Source: Nannobrachium achirus
Lineage: Eukaryota > Chordata > Actinopteri > Myctophiformes > Myctophidae
Reading direction: 5' to 3'
Assembly (NCBI GenBank): GCA_963921795.1
Contig: OY997640.1
Coordinates: 10,359,737 to 10,423,736, forward strand
DNA length: 64,000 bases
Under the pieces are notes generated by a model. That model made no database searches. It was not told the DNA's origin and saw only the letters and a program-made list of their open reading frames with translations. Below, piece by piece: positions 1 to 9,573 of this stretch (positions are counted from its first letter, which is position 1; each line of letters starts with the position of its first letter). The translations under genes and the position numbers were made by a program.

Positions 1-68
1 ACTCATTTCTGTTTGTATTTTAAATGTGATGATGTGACTTGTGACGCTTCCATGATCTTTCTCTTCAG

Positions 69-157
69 ATGGTTGGCAGAAGTTGATGAGCAGTTTGTGC
101 ATTCATGGCATCCTCTCTGGTTTGATAGTGAATTCCGCCATCTTGTGGCAAAATAAA
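69..157 (+). other. possible 3'-terminal exon with poly(A) signal
   Basis: A pyrimidine-rich stretch ending in AG (67-68) is followed by an open frame of about 29 codons that ends in TAA at 154-156. An AATAAA overlaps the stop at 152-157. This could be the last exon of a plus-strand gene that begins upstream of the window. It is too short to recognise, and the segment around the stop resembles dispersed fish repeats, so chance is quite possible. Confidence 0.15.
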
Positions 158-405
158 GCAACTACATACAGTCATACTATGGTTTCATCTGAGTCTTATG
201 CTGTATACACAACTTTTACCTCAGTCTTTGAAATAGACTCATACCTAAAATAATAATTATTAATTTGTTTGTGTTGATTATGAATAGCAGAAACCCATTT
301 CAGTTGTAAGTTAACCCATATGGTATTTTGTCAGTTAATCTCAGACAATGTCTAAGGTTTGGATAGATGGACATTCATCACCATTACAAAGTCATATCAT
401 TTAGA

Positions 406-720
406 GCAGGTGTCTTTTTCAGGCCAAGGACCCCTTAGCTGAGAGAGAGAGATGAAGCAGGGACCCCCCAACTACATGTTAACTACTACCATCAATACGT
501 TGTAAACTTGACCTTTGGCTCGTCTGACTTGGTCTGCTCTTTTTCCCCCTCTTCGCCAAAAATAGCCGGTCTACAAGCTCACAACGCTCATAGATACGTT
601 GTGAGATCAGCTACTTTAGGCCAATGTTCTCTCAGGAACAGGGATGGGAGGGATCACATGGTTAATGTAAAAAAATATATAATAAAACTAATTTAGACCC
701 CCTGATTTAGAGAAAACAGT
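406..720. mobile_element. degraded hAT-like non-autonomous element
   Basis: It begins with a GGTGTCTTTTTCAGGCCAAG-type end and has runs of GGACCCC at both ends. The organisation matches the better-preserved element at 2204-2676, including the central hairpin cassette. No clear target duplication is visible, so the ends are approximate. Confidence 0.4.
479..665. repeat. degraded foldback element with central hairpin, TTAA at both ends
   Basis: TTAA is present at 479-482 and 662-665. The middle carries a decayed copy of the hairpin cassette (AATAGCCGGTCTACAAGCTC at 561-580, a decayed complement up to about 616). It shares the stretch around 510-545 (ACTTGACCTTTGGCTC, then CTGCTCTTTTTCC) with the elements at 2362 and 5676. 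Confidence 0.45.
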
Positions 721-941
721 GTCAGACCTACAACAAATACTGTTAATCACACAATGTAATTTGTTATTTAGATAGATATATTTACATGAGACCTTTGCTA
801 GTTTCACTGCTAATTGATATTGTCGGTGTGTCACAGTATAAAGTGCAAGTAATGGATGGGGAGGAAAATAACATCAGTATTCAACTGGGACGTTGTCTAG
901 TAGTGGAGGAGCAGGCAGGTTGTTCACAGCAGGAGACTGCA

Positions 942-2031
942 ATGATAATAAATAATAATACATTTTATTTGTAACGCATTTTATATTTGTGACAAATCTC
1001 AAAGTGCTACATTCAAAAGGTCAACGAAACAAAGCTAAAAACATTTAAAAGGATACAACTCAGAAAGGCATTAAAAGCAGTCTTTCTAGGCAAATGCCTT
1101 GGTAAAAAGAAACGTCTTTAGTCCCCTTTTAAAAGCCTCGACTGACTGTGGTGCTCTCAGGTGGTCAGGGAGGGCATTCCTAGCAGAGGAGCAGCTGAGC
1201 AGAATGCCCGGTCCCCCATTGTCCAGAGGTTAGTCTTTTTGCCCTTTAGTGAGTTTGTATTTCCAGAGCGAAGGGAGCGGGTGGAGGTCGGGGGTTCAAT
1301 GAGTTCTTTGAGATAGGAGGGAGCGTTGCTGTGGATGCATTGGTGGGTAAGGAGGCAGACCTTGTATAGAGGGTATGCGCGTGACATCACTGTTGCTGGA
1401 AGTTATGTGGGAAGTGGGAACACGCCTACTGAGTGGCAAAACACTAATTTCTGCCATTGACAGCCCATACATCCAAAAAGAAAAGTCCTATCTGATTGTA
1501 TTAAACAAAGTTAACTCACCAACATTGCGGCTGTACTGAAAGCTTGAATTATCTTCTTTCTATCTGCAAAGTTTTTGTCACATAAAAATCCACCATAGGC
1601 ATGCAATGAGCTACTTTCTGTCAATACATTCTGTGCAGGTTTTTATTTTTCCAAGTGTCAGAGTTTGGAAGCACTCGTTTTCTACAACACAACATCCTGC
1701 TGCCTCCTGCATTATGTGCAAATTAGAAGCAGGTGCTATGCAGGGCCGTTGAGTGATTTGCAACTAGCACTTCCAAACTCCAATGCTCCATGCTGCTCAA
1801 TGTTTTGCCACTCAGTCTAGATTAGGGGGGACGGGTCCCAGTGGACATGCATACCCTCTATTCTATCCTGAAGGTGACAGGGAGCCAGTGTAGGGAATGA
1901 AGTAGGTGTGATGTGGTCATGTTTCCGCACTCTCATCAGGATCCTAACTGCACTGTTCTGGATGTACTGGAGCCTCTGGATGCTCTTGCTAGGGATCCCG
2001 ACGACAAGTGTGTTGCAGTAGTCTAGCCTTG
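942..2031 (-). mobile_element. L2-like LINE, 5'-truncated, with target-site duplication
   Basis: The minus strand encodes the C-terminal end of a LINE ORF2: RLDYCNTLVVGIP, then RLQYIQNSAVRI, DHITP and LHWLPV, continuing (after an inserted MITE) as YKVCLLTHQCIHSNAPSYL. This is the conserved region after the reverse transcriptase in L2/CR1-type elements. The 3' end has an ATT-rich tail near 942-965. An 11-bp target duplication, AGGAGACTGCA, is present at 931-941 and 2032-2042. The copy is 5'-truncated and frameshifted, so it is inactive. It lies inside a candidate host exon. Confidence 0.8.
1369..1858. mobile_element. 490-bp MITE inserted in the LINE, TA target duplication
   Basis: It interrupts the LINE frame exactly between the two halves of an E-Y codon pair. 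TA flanks it at 1367-1368 and 1859-1860, and the terminal inverted repeats begin GAGGGTATGC. A second inverted pair, CTGAGTGGCAAAACA, lies internally at both ends. There is no coding capacity. TA duplication is seen with mariner-type and some other DNA transposons; I cannot assign the superfamily. Confidence 0.7.
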
Positions 2032-2203
2032 AGGAGACTGCAGTTCAGGGAGGAGAGAGATGTTCATCAGCTCCCGGAGTACTTTCTCTTGACCACCTAG
2101 AGGAGAGGGAACATGAGCATTAGTATTCATACCATACCCATCACATAGCCATGCCCGACTAACCTTCTATCACCTGTGTGGGGGAATGCCTAGTATTCTA
2201 GTG

Positions 2204-2676
2204 CAGGGGTCTTCAACGTTTTCAGGTCAAGGACCCCTTAGGGGAATGAGAGACGAAGCAGGGACTCCCACAACATGTTCATAGATTCCATATAGTTCCA
2301 TTGTTTGACAGCACGATCATCAGTGTATTTCGGATTCACGTCAATATGTGTTTTCAGATATTTAACCACTTGAACCGTCAATATTTAACGAACTTGACCT
2401 TTCACTCTGTACTTAGTCTGCTCTTTTTCCACTCTACACCAAAGCTCTTTGCTGAAAATAGCCGATCTACAAGGTCACAACGCCTCGCAGCGTGAGGCGT
2501 TGTGAGCTTGTTGATCGGCTAGTTTTGGCTAAAGTTCTCGATTATGGACGCTAGGGTTCAAGTGGTTAATATAAAAAAGGAGAAAACAAACTTTATATCA
2601 CTCAAAGATTTGGAGGACCCCCTGTACTAACTCCGAGGACCCCCTAGGGTCCCGGACCCCCTCTTGAAGACCCCTG
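2204..2676. mobile_element. non-autonomous hAT element with 8-bp target duplication
   Basis: The ends are CAGGGGTCTTCAA and its complement TTGAAGACCCCTG. The perfect 8-bp duplication TTCTAGTG is at 2196-2203 and 2677-2684, which is diagnostic of the hAT superfamily. There is no transposase. A TTAA-ended foldback element with a strong hairpin occupies its middle (2362-2569). Confidence 0.85.
2362..2569. repeat. foldback element with hairpin cassette, TTAA ends
   Basis: The ends are TTAACCACTTGAACC and GGTTCAAGTGGTTAA. At 2455-2526 there is a long hairpin: the outer stem is AATAGCCGATCTACAAGGTC and its complement, and the inner stem is CACAACGCCTC / GAGGCGTTGTG around a short loop. The same stem family recurs at about ten places in this window. 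Confidence 0.7.
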
Positions 2677-2937
2677 TTCTAGTGTTCTAAAACTGTCCGT
2701 GAGTTCCAGTTTAGAAAAAAAAAGGGGTAAAAAAATAACTGTGCTTCCGGTAGTTGGTTCCGGTTGGCGTTGCATTGTTGCATTGTTGTTGTTGTTTTCT
2801 TTGCAAATCAATTAGTTTAGTCTTGCTAGTCGTGCAACACTAGAGAGTGGCAGAGTTGTTTGTGTTTTCATTTACTGTACTGTCGTACAGTTATCAAACA
2901 GTTTTATAAAGTATCGACTTCCAAATGCCTTTGTTTA

Positions 2938-3393
2938 CAGGGTTCCCACACACTTTACTAATGAATTTCCAAAACTTTTCCAAACTTTTCCAGAATATTT
3001 AACCCAATTTCCAGGACTATATAACAATAATTCAGCTCAATAACAGGTTGCTTACTCCTATGCGCAATGCCCAAAGACAGGTAGTGTATACCAGTGGCCC
3101 TGACGAGCACTAAGAGTTGAGGAATTTTGTATAACACTGTTCTATTGTCAAAATAGCAGATCTACATGATCGGCTATTTTCACAATTTCTGCCTCTAATA
3201 TTTGACAATTTGGCCCATGTTTAATTTGTCATTTCAGAGGTATTAACAAAATCAATAACCAAAGACAACGCATAGCTATTTTTTCCAGGACCTTCCAGGA
3301 CCCTTGATGAATTCCAAAACTTTTCCAGTACTGGAATTTTTTATCTTCTAATTTCAAAATATTTCCAGGAATTTCATGACCGTGGGAACCCTG
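2938..3393. mobile_element. non-autonomous hAT-like element (CAGGGTTCCCAC ends)
   Basis: The terminal inverted repeats are CAGGGTTCCCAC and GTGGGAACCCTG, followed internally by repeats of the TTTCCAGGA / AACTTTTCC type. TGTTTA is duplicated at 2932-2937 and 3394-3399; an 8-bp duplication would be usual. A short copy of the hairpin cassette lies at 3147-3181. Confidence 0.75.
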
Positions 3394-3408
3394 TGTTTAG
3401 CAAATTAC

Positions 3409-3498
3409 CTGGAGCTCTGTTTTCCACTCGTTGACGACCTCTACATTCTCTAAGATGTGCTGCATGATTGGCTGTAGGTCGAACTGCTCTGTAGGAGT
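3409..3498 (-). CDS. orphan 90-nt coding-like exon
   Basis: It is bounded on the minus strand by GTGTTACAG and by CAG|GTAATT. One frame is open throughout: 30 residues beginning TPTEQFDLQPIMQHILENVE and ending NEWKTELQ, with amphipathic helical character. A second frame is also open. It does not match GTPBP4, whose first exons lie upstream on the same strand. It may belong to a different, partly lost gene together with the candidate terminal exon at 2096-874. The donor lies only a few bases from the hAT element at 2938-3393. I do not recognise the family. Confidence 0.35.
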
Positions 3499-3509
3499 CT
3501 GTAACACAT

Positions 3510-4620
3510 GAAGCAAAAACAACTAGAAGCATTCATTCATTCAATATTTATTTATTCTCAAAATTACAACTGAGTCGTTAGACTCATTTACAGTGTCGTC
3601 GAGCAGTACATTAGAAGTAAAACATCAACAACATCAATGTTGATAAACAAACAAAACAAAAACACATTACATTTAGAAATTGAAATATGGAACAAACAAA
3701 CACTGTTTAAAATACTGCTTGCAAATACAATTCCATATACTCTGCTACATCCTTTATTTTAACCACAGACAGGTTCACTGAACCTGTGTTCACTGTCAGC
3801 CCAAATCTGATTATTATTATTATTATATCCAGAATGGAAATAATTAGCATCATGGAATCATCAGATATAATTTGGTCGAGTGAAATGTGATTTAAAATCT
3901 GATTACTAAATGTGTGTTTCAATTTACAATTTAGGCATTTCGCAGACGCACTTAAAGGGGAGAACCATCCATTTTCAAATTGAACTGTCATTAATATACC
4001 TTTGAGTTGTTATGTGGAAATAAGAAAAAAGTCCCCCCCCCCCCTTCTGTGTTGCCTAGAACTGGAGGATTGACTGGAGGGTTGCTATTATACAGTATTA
4101 GATATTATCATTCATTGTTCATCATTATGTGTTGCATTCCTAAAACATCACAATACTTCTCTGCTCTATTGATAAATTGGATTCGGGAAATGTTGGATAA
4201 TCACACCGTTACTAGTCAAATAGAAAATCATTTATTATAAAAGAATCATGTCAAATTGAGGACCGATGCAGCATACAATCACATTGATGTATATGTAGCC
4301 TCAATCAGATTCAAAGCCTTGTTGTATCTGTTAATGAAGCTTCCTAGCAACAAATAGACAATCTCAGAGCAGTAAATTATGCATGGCTCACTGAATACAA
4401 AACACACTGGGAGGATTTTCTACCAGTGCAACTAGACAACGAGGGCAATTTAAAAGAAATGTAATAAAGTATTACACTACACGGAGGAAAATATTGTACT
4501 TCTCCATTACAATTCTTTGAGAACTTTAGCTACTAGTTACTTTGTAGATTTTGATTACTATTACAAAACATACACTATAATGAGGGAAAACTGAAAGTGG
4601 AGTCGAATTTATTTGTATAG
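3510..4620. other. no gene seen; AT-rich sequence with repeat scraps
   Basis: I see no gene here. It contains a short ATT run (3812-3826), a poly-C tract (4031-4044) and a scrap of the common fish repeat containing GCATTTCGCAGACGCAC (3936-3952). Confidence 0.4.
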
Positions 4621-4623
4621 CCC

Positions 4624-4916
4624 TTAACAAACTGACTTTTCTTGCCTATCGATTACTCACCGCATGGAGACTTTTCGAGAATTCATGGATTTTTTGGGTT
4701 TTGTCGCATTCCTTTGCCAATAATTTGATCTCCATAGGGATTAGGGAACAAAGCAGGCTCTTTGTGTTTCCATAAGGAACCACTGCTGGTCATCAAATTA
4801 TTGGATTAGGAATGCAAAAAATATACATATATCCATGAATTCAAGTCTGCATGGGGTGAGTAATCGATAGAAAATAAGTTATCTTTGGGGTAAACTACTC
4901 CTTTAACCACTCACAT
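4624..4916. mobile_element. foldback MITE, TTAA type (copy 1)
   Basis: Inverted arms carry ATCGATTACTCACC and GGTGAGTAATCGAT. The right end is AAACTACTCCTTTAA and the left end is diverged. It is the same family as the element at 59951-60299. Confidence 0.6.
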
Positions 4917-5299
4917 GAAAGGTAGAGAAAGGAGAGGGGTAGACTTTGTGTCTTTTAATTTAACTTACAGTACATCCAGCCTGGGGAAGTCGTGAGGATT
5001 TGGGCGTGTCTGTCAAGGTAGTTCTGACTCTCCGCATGTACTGTAGAAGTGTAGAATGCTGGATCTGGTAATGTTTGTGCACCACTGTGGGAGTCTTCCG
5101 CTGAGTTTTAGATAAAGTCAAGTCGATGAACTCCTGTATGGAGGAAGGAGAGCAGCATTAGATGGATAGATACATACCTTTATTAGATGGGTGACAATGA
5201 TGCTTGTTGCTGTCCCGGTGAACAACTAGCAATGCTGAACAGCAGCTACCACTTTATGTCATGGTCAGAGCTCATGATTTACATTTAATCTGAAAATGT

Positions 5300-5960
5300 A
5301 CAATTACAATTTACAATGTAGGCATTTAGCAGACGCTCTTGACTTAATCCAGAGCAATTTACAATAAGCAGGTAATACATCAATATAACAAGCAAGATAA
5401 TATGTCAGTACATGTCATCAACAGCAATACAACAAATGCATAGGAATATCAATCTAGAAAAACAAAAACATAGGTAGACCACGCATGTAAGCAGTAAAAA
5501 ATACTTTTCTAAAACCTAAAAAATGCTATCTAACTTCATGTGTGGTCATCGAGGGAAGGGAAGGGTTACAGTAGTGCTATGGGTTTAGTTTGGAGTCTGA
5601 AGAGGTGAGTCTTCAGTCCACGGCGTAAGCTATGGAGTGAGTCTGTAGTTGTAAGTGCGACAGGGAGTTCCACAGTTAACCACTTGAACCGTCAATACTT
5701 AATAAACTTGACCTTGGCTTTCACTCTGTACTTAGTCTGCTCTTTTTCCCCTCTACACCAAAGCTCTTTGTCAAAAATAGACGATCTACAATTCCACAAT
5801 TTGGGGGCCAGGAGGGCAAATTGTCTAGGATGAGTGGATTTTTGTCCTGGGTTTTTAGAGAGGATTCTGTCAGCATCCCTGTGTTGGAGTTTACATCTGT
5901 AGTTTCCACCTTTCCAACATTTTGCAAGCATAGGAGTGGGCTCATAACTGCTGTAATAAA
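5300..5960. repeat. dispersed fish repeat with GCATTTAGCAGACGCTC motif
   Basis: It contains a motif common in teleost genomes (GCATTTAGCAGACGCTCT at 5324-5341) and a downstream unit with TTCCACAATTTGGGGGCCAG. The second unit is split by a half copy of the hairpin foldback element (5676-5791). There is no intact coding region. The family assignment is uncertain. Confidence 0.5.
5676..5791. repeat. half copy of the TTAA hairpin foldback element
   Basis: It starts TTAACCACTTGAACCGTC and stops at AATAGACGATCTACAA, just where the second arm of the hairpin would begin. It is flanked by TTCCACAG (5668-5675) and TTCCACAA (5792-5799), a 7/8-bp match that suggests insertion as this short form or a repeat-mediated deletion. 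Confidence 0.55.
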
Positions 5961-6499
5961 CACGTACATTTGATGCTCTTTTTATTCTCTCTTTGCTCTA
6001 ACATTATTATGCTATTGTTATTATCTAAGCTGCTGCATTGTCTGAAGGAAGCCAAACCAAAATAAGTTTTACTCTTATGTACCAGTATTAAGATGTAACA
6101 ATAAAGTACAACTTTGATAACTCGTAAGTGTCATAAGTGGACAACAGACACCCAAAATGTGTGTAAAAAAGACCTCAATGTTCAATGGTTATAATTTAAT
6201 GTACAGTCTGTATACCAATACTGGAACCCAGTTGGAACACATTTTTGAGTATGTATATTAAATGTTTGAGTCCGTTTGCATTTAGCATGCCACAGGATCT
6301 TTGATGATGTTTGTGTGTGTAATACTGTGTATGAGTGTGTGTGGATATTATTATATACACAACATAATTCAACATCAATAACCGATCTGAGAATTTAAAC
6401 CATAGCTACTCTATTACATGTTTACAACACAGTCAAAAGCCACATCATTAGACAGCATGGCATGCCACTACATTGAAGTTATACATTTCAGCCATTTGG

Positions 6500-6553
6500 A
6501 AATAGATAATCTACAAGCTCACCAGCGTTGTGAGCTTGTGGATCTGGTATTTT
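6500..6553. repeat. hairpin cassette copy
   Basis: The arms AATCTACAAGCTCACC and TGAGCTTGTGGAT form an imperfect stem around a short loop. It belongs to the same family as the hairpins at 2455 and 7390. The sequence up to 6812 holds a dispersed fish repeat rich in TACTTTTACTTGAGTAAG-like motifs, ending TTTTCCCACCACTG. Confidence 0.55.
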
Positions 6554-7389
6554 TGAAAAATGTATCATTTTTGGAAAACTTGAAATGGAACATTATGCAC
6601 AATGAGTACTTTATCTTTTGGTACTTTAACTATATTTTATGCACAATGAGTACTTTATCTTTTGGTACTTTAACTATATTTTGATGCCAATACTTTTGTA
6701 CTTTTACTCACATATATTTTGAAATCCGAACTTTACTTGAAACAGTACTTCTACACTGCATGATTGATACTTTTACTTGAGTAAGACATTTGAATACTTT
6801 TCCCACCACTGTTTAAACATCAGTGTGTTTCAAAGTGGATTCCAGGGACTCTGTGGGTTCCTTTAGCAGGGTCTAAATTGACCCATACAAGTCTGTAACT
6901 CTGACAGTGTACAAATAGAAACATTGGTTCCATGTCCATGTGTAGGCTACACTGTCAGAGTTAAGGGGAGACCTTGGAATGTAAACGTTTGAGATACACT
7001 GGTTTAAACGTCCGTTCACATCAACGCACTGATGATATGGTGTGTAATAATAATGTGTCACAACACTGGTCTGTGTCTCAGCTGAGCTCTGATGACATCA
7101 CAGGCATTTAATCCACATAAAGACCGTTCAAATTACAAAACCAACGCAGCGGCATCGCCTCCGCCGCGGTCTACGAAACGCCAGTGCGAACGAAACAACG
7201 TACCTTTGCCGTGGAAACCACCATAATCTTCTTGAAGTTGTAAAGTTGTGCCATGTTGTTGTCAGGACTGCGTGGCCTGCCTGTCAGCTGTTGTTGTTGT
7301 CCTGACCGGAACACAGAGGAGCGGAGGAAGCGGGGTGTTAGGGTTTCCCTGCACTGCCCCCTGGTGGACATATAGTTTGGAAATGTATA

Positions 7390-7496
7390 GAAAATAGAAG
7401 ATCTACAAGCTCAACATATCACTTCGCGAAGCATTGTGAGCTTGTAGATCTGCTATTTTCAAATGGCCGAAATGCATACAGGGCTGAAGTGGTTAA
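7390..7496. repeat. hairpin cassette with one TTAA arm
   Basis: The hairpin at 7390-7460 has a stem of GATCTACAAGCTCA and its complement with a TTCGCGAA palindrome at the apex. The right side runs on to CTGAAGTGGTTAA (TTAA at 7493-7496). The left outer arm is missing. Confidence 0.65.
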
Positions 7497-7499
7497 TGT

Positions 7500-7810
7500 A
7501 TTTTTTGTAATAATAATCAAAATCTACAAAGTAGTCTACTAGTAGCCTACTTTGTAACTACTAAAGCAAAAAAAAAAAAAAAAAAAAGTGAAACAAAAAA
7601 GTACAATATTTTTGTCTCTGAGTGAGCCTAGTTACTTTTCCACCACTGGGTAAAAAGGCCAATCTGTTTTAGTTATTAACATACATTATGAATCAATGAC
7701 CCTATCATAAAATCTAAATATACAGGTAATATCAATCTGTTTTAGTTATTAACATACATTATGAATCAATGACCCTATCATAAAATCTAAATATAAAGGT
7801 AATATCAAAC
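7500..7810. repeat. dispersed repeat end and a roughly 80-bp direct repeat
   Basis: 7500-7647 ends TACTTTTCCACCACTGGG, typical of a dispersed fish repeat. Then 7660-7730 and 7731-7806 are near-identical tandem copies (CAATCTGTTTTAGTTATTAA at the start of each). There is no gene. Confidence 0.6.
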
Positions 7811-7839
7811 CACTTTCAAAGTGTTTCAGATCGTCATGA

Positions 7840-8110
7840 ACCTGACAGTTTGCGAGCTTTTGGAGCGGACCAATGAGCGTGACGCGCGAGCCAGCCGCGC
7901 GCACGCTGATTGGCTCTGCGCTGCGTATAAACTCCGCTCAGACGCAGAACGGGCAGTCGCGCAGTTGATCGCAAGCCCCCAGAACCCAGGGCTAGATTTG
8001 AAGCAGCCCCGATGGTGGCCAAAGTTGGAACTGCAGCCTAAACGCGCATTTTGGTCCCGCCCCCTCCACTCCTTCCTGTGAGCGGAGAGCAGCGTGACGT
8101 CATTTGTGGT
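7840..8110 (+). promoter_or_regulatory. promoter-like CpG-rich module 1 (CCAAT, TATA, CRE)
   Basis: CCAAT is at 7870-7874, an inverted CCAAT at 7909-7913, a TATA-like GTATAAA at 7925-7931 and a perfect CRE TGACGTCA at 8095-8102, all in CpG-rich sequence. The spacing suits a plus-strand start near 7955. The GTPBP4-like exon 1 starts about 600 bp away on the other strand, so the region could be bidirectional. Confidence 0.55.
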
Positions 8111-8259
8111 CTCGAATAGTGGCCAATTTCCCCCAGAATGCACCTGGATTAGCTACATGCTAGCACGTAGCCGTTGCTTCAAAACGCCACTGAGCACTTG
8201 CATTGAAATGATAGTGGGGGCGGGGCTCGTCCGCTCTCTATTTTATATATACTCTATGG

Positions 8260-8315
8260 TTGATCGGACAGACGGCGGCCGCGCGCAGCAGCAGCAGCAG
8301 CAGCAGCTGCAGCAG
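8260..8315 (+). repeat. short CAG repeat in the presumed 5' UTR
   Basis: (CAG)n occurs at about 8286-8315, interrupted by CTG, between the promoter module and the candidate 5' exon. It would give polyserine or polyglutamine in two frames, but there is no supporting gene structure. Confidence 0.6.
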
Positions 8316-8528
8316 ATCAACAACATACCGTTATATCAGCACAGTCGACGAAATCAATGACATAACGTCTCTGTTGTCTAGAAACCTCATCTCCAAGCTT
8401 CAAATTTGGATTTTCCCCCCCCCCCCCCCTGCCTTTTCCCTGCTTCATCACACAAGACTGTCTCACAAAAGTAGTGAAAACAGCAGATCTACACTTCCCC
8501 CCTCCACTAGTTTAAATCATTTTTTAAA

Positions 8529-8747
8529 ATGATAAAAACGAACGGTTTTGGACTTGATTTCCACCCCGACAACAACGATGTCCTCCGGCCTCCGACCATC
8601 AACTTGAACTCCTGAAGGGATGAACGATGCAACGGCTCGTCTCTCCACTGTCGCCAGCAGAGGGCCCTCCAAGCGTAGGAATCAATCGACGCTCGTTCAC
8701 TTGGCTACTAGACCTGTGAAATTCACATTTTGGTCACAACTAAACAG
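8529..8747 (+). other. candidate 5' exon of an unidentified plus-strand transcript
   Basis: It lies downstream of promoter module 1. It contains a 28-codon ORF (8529-8615; MIKTNGFGLDF...) that could be an upstream ORF. A second ATG at 8620 opens a frame (MNDATARLSTVASRG...) that stays open to a good donor, AACAG|GTAAAT, at 8747/8748. I do not recognise either peptide and no matching second coding exon was found. The next plus-strand exon-like segments with good acceptors are those of the tandem array from 12.7 kb on, so this may be the first exon of a non-coding transcript. Confidence 0.35.
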
Positions 8748-9159
8748 GTAAATACTAGTTTTTGTTGTTGTTGTTGTTAGGAATTCGGCACGTTTATGGT
8801 TTATGGTTATGTGGTGTTTGTGTGTTTACATTTAATGCTAGTAATTTAGCCTTGGAGGCCACACATCACCATCGACTTTTCAGTTGATCACGGTCATCTA
8901 TCTGGTCGTGTGATTCGTGTCATATTTAGCTTAGCTAGCTAGCAGTTGCTGCCGTAAACAATCACGTTCAACTGTCGTCCCCATTGATTCCCAAAGCCTA
9001 TTTAAAACAAGACAACTGATCTCTGTGTTGAAACCCGGAAGTTAAACGACAAAACGTTATTATTTTTTAACAACATTGATTTAATTAGCCTAATAAATGT
9101 TAATATTTAACGTCAGTTGTAATAATATCAACGTAAACGTAACACTTTCAAAACGTCGC

Positions 9160-9340
9160 AGGGGCCCGTTGCTTAGTTGCTATGGTTACCGCACCGTGTG
9201 TGTTTTTGAACTTGGCGGACCAATGAGAGTGACGTGCGCCGCGGTGACGTCACTGCGGTGAAGGTTCGGGAAACTCCGGGCGCTTCCGGTCACAACGGGT
9301 CGGGTTGCCATGTCCCCTTATTGTAAGCGACGTTGGACTT
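9160..9340 (+). promoter_or_regulatory. promoter-like CpG-rich module 2 (CCAAT, CRE)
   Basis: CCAAT is at 9220-9224 and CRE TGACGTCA at 9245-9252. The stretch GCGGACCAATGAG-N-GTGACG is shared with module 1 (one mismatch). It is followed by CGCTTCCGG, an ETS-type motif. The pre-insertion sequence continues across the LINE at 9574-10865. No gene is recognised. Confidence 0.4.
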
Positions 9341-9573
9341 GTTTTTCCTGTACATTTTGTAAATGATTGGTACTTGTTAAGTTGTTATTTTTCAAAAGTG
9401 TGAGCTTGTTTGATTGGCTGTTTATCTTCAAAGCGTTCGCGTTTCCGCGGGCCGTTGCGCCGTTGCTATGGTGGTTGCTATGTACAGTACGTCACTTCAT
9501 GTGGCCTGTAGTCGCTTGTTTTCGTGGACTTGGTTGCTTATTTCACCAGCTAAATCTGGCAAGTAACGCTGAG

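Larger units (their letters stand above)
874..2096 (-). pseudogene. candidate C-terminal coding exon split by a LINE insertion
   Basis: On the minus strand an acceptor (CTCTCCTCTAG) precedes position 2096. One frame starts GQEKVLRELMNISLLPEL. If the LINE (942-2031) and one copy of its target duplication are removed, this frame stays open for 39 codons to a TGA at 874-876, ending in DNVPVEY. With the LINE present the frame stops after QSPQG, so the last 20 or so residues would be lost. The phase does not join cleanly to the 90-nt exon at 3409-3498 in that exon's best frame, so an intermediate exon, a frameshift or a coincidence must be allowed for. I do not recognise the protein. Confidence 0.4.
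4969..7254 (-). pseudogene. GTPBP4: GTPBP4 (NOG1) 5' fragment, exons 1-2, frameshifted
   Basis: GTPBP4 is a nucleolar GTPase needed for 60S ribosomal subunit maturation. Exon 1 (7254-7204) encodes MAQLYNFKKIMVVSTAK and ends at an AAG|GTACGT donor. Exon 2 (5133-4969) follows CATACAG and begins [20 protein letters not shown], then HYQI, matching the conserved GTPBP4 N-terminus in sequence and splice position. After that, small deletions break the frame: pieces resembling YMRRV, QNYLDR, QILT and FPRLDV appear in different frames before a CT|GTAAGT donor. No later GTPBP4 exon (the GTPase domain with its G motifs) is found down to position 1. It is therefore most likely a partial duplicate or pseudogene, but assembly indels plus a rearrangement cannot be excluded. 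Confidence 0.7.

Noticed and set aside
7826-8143. 105-aa minus-strand ORF over promoter module 1
   Set aside because: GC-rich promoter sequence gives long open frames by chance; the CCAAT/TATA layout supports regulatory use on the plus strand.
8260-8360. Polyglutamine/polyserine protein from the CAG repeat
   Set aside because: Open only over a short 5' UTR-like stretch, with no conserved flank and no consistent downstream frame.
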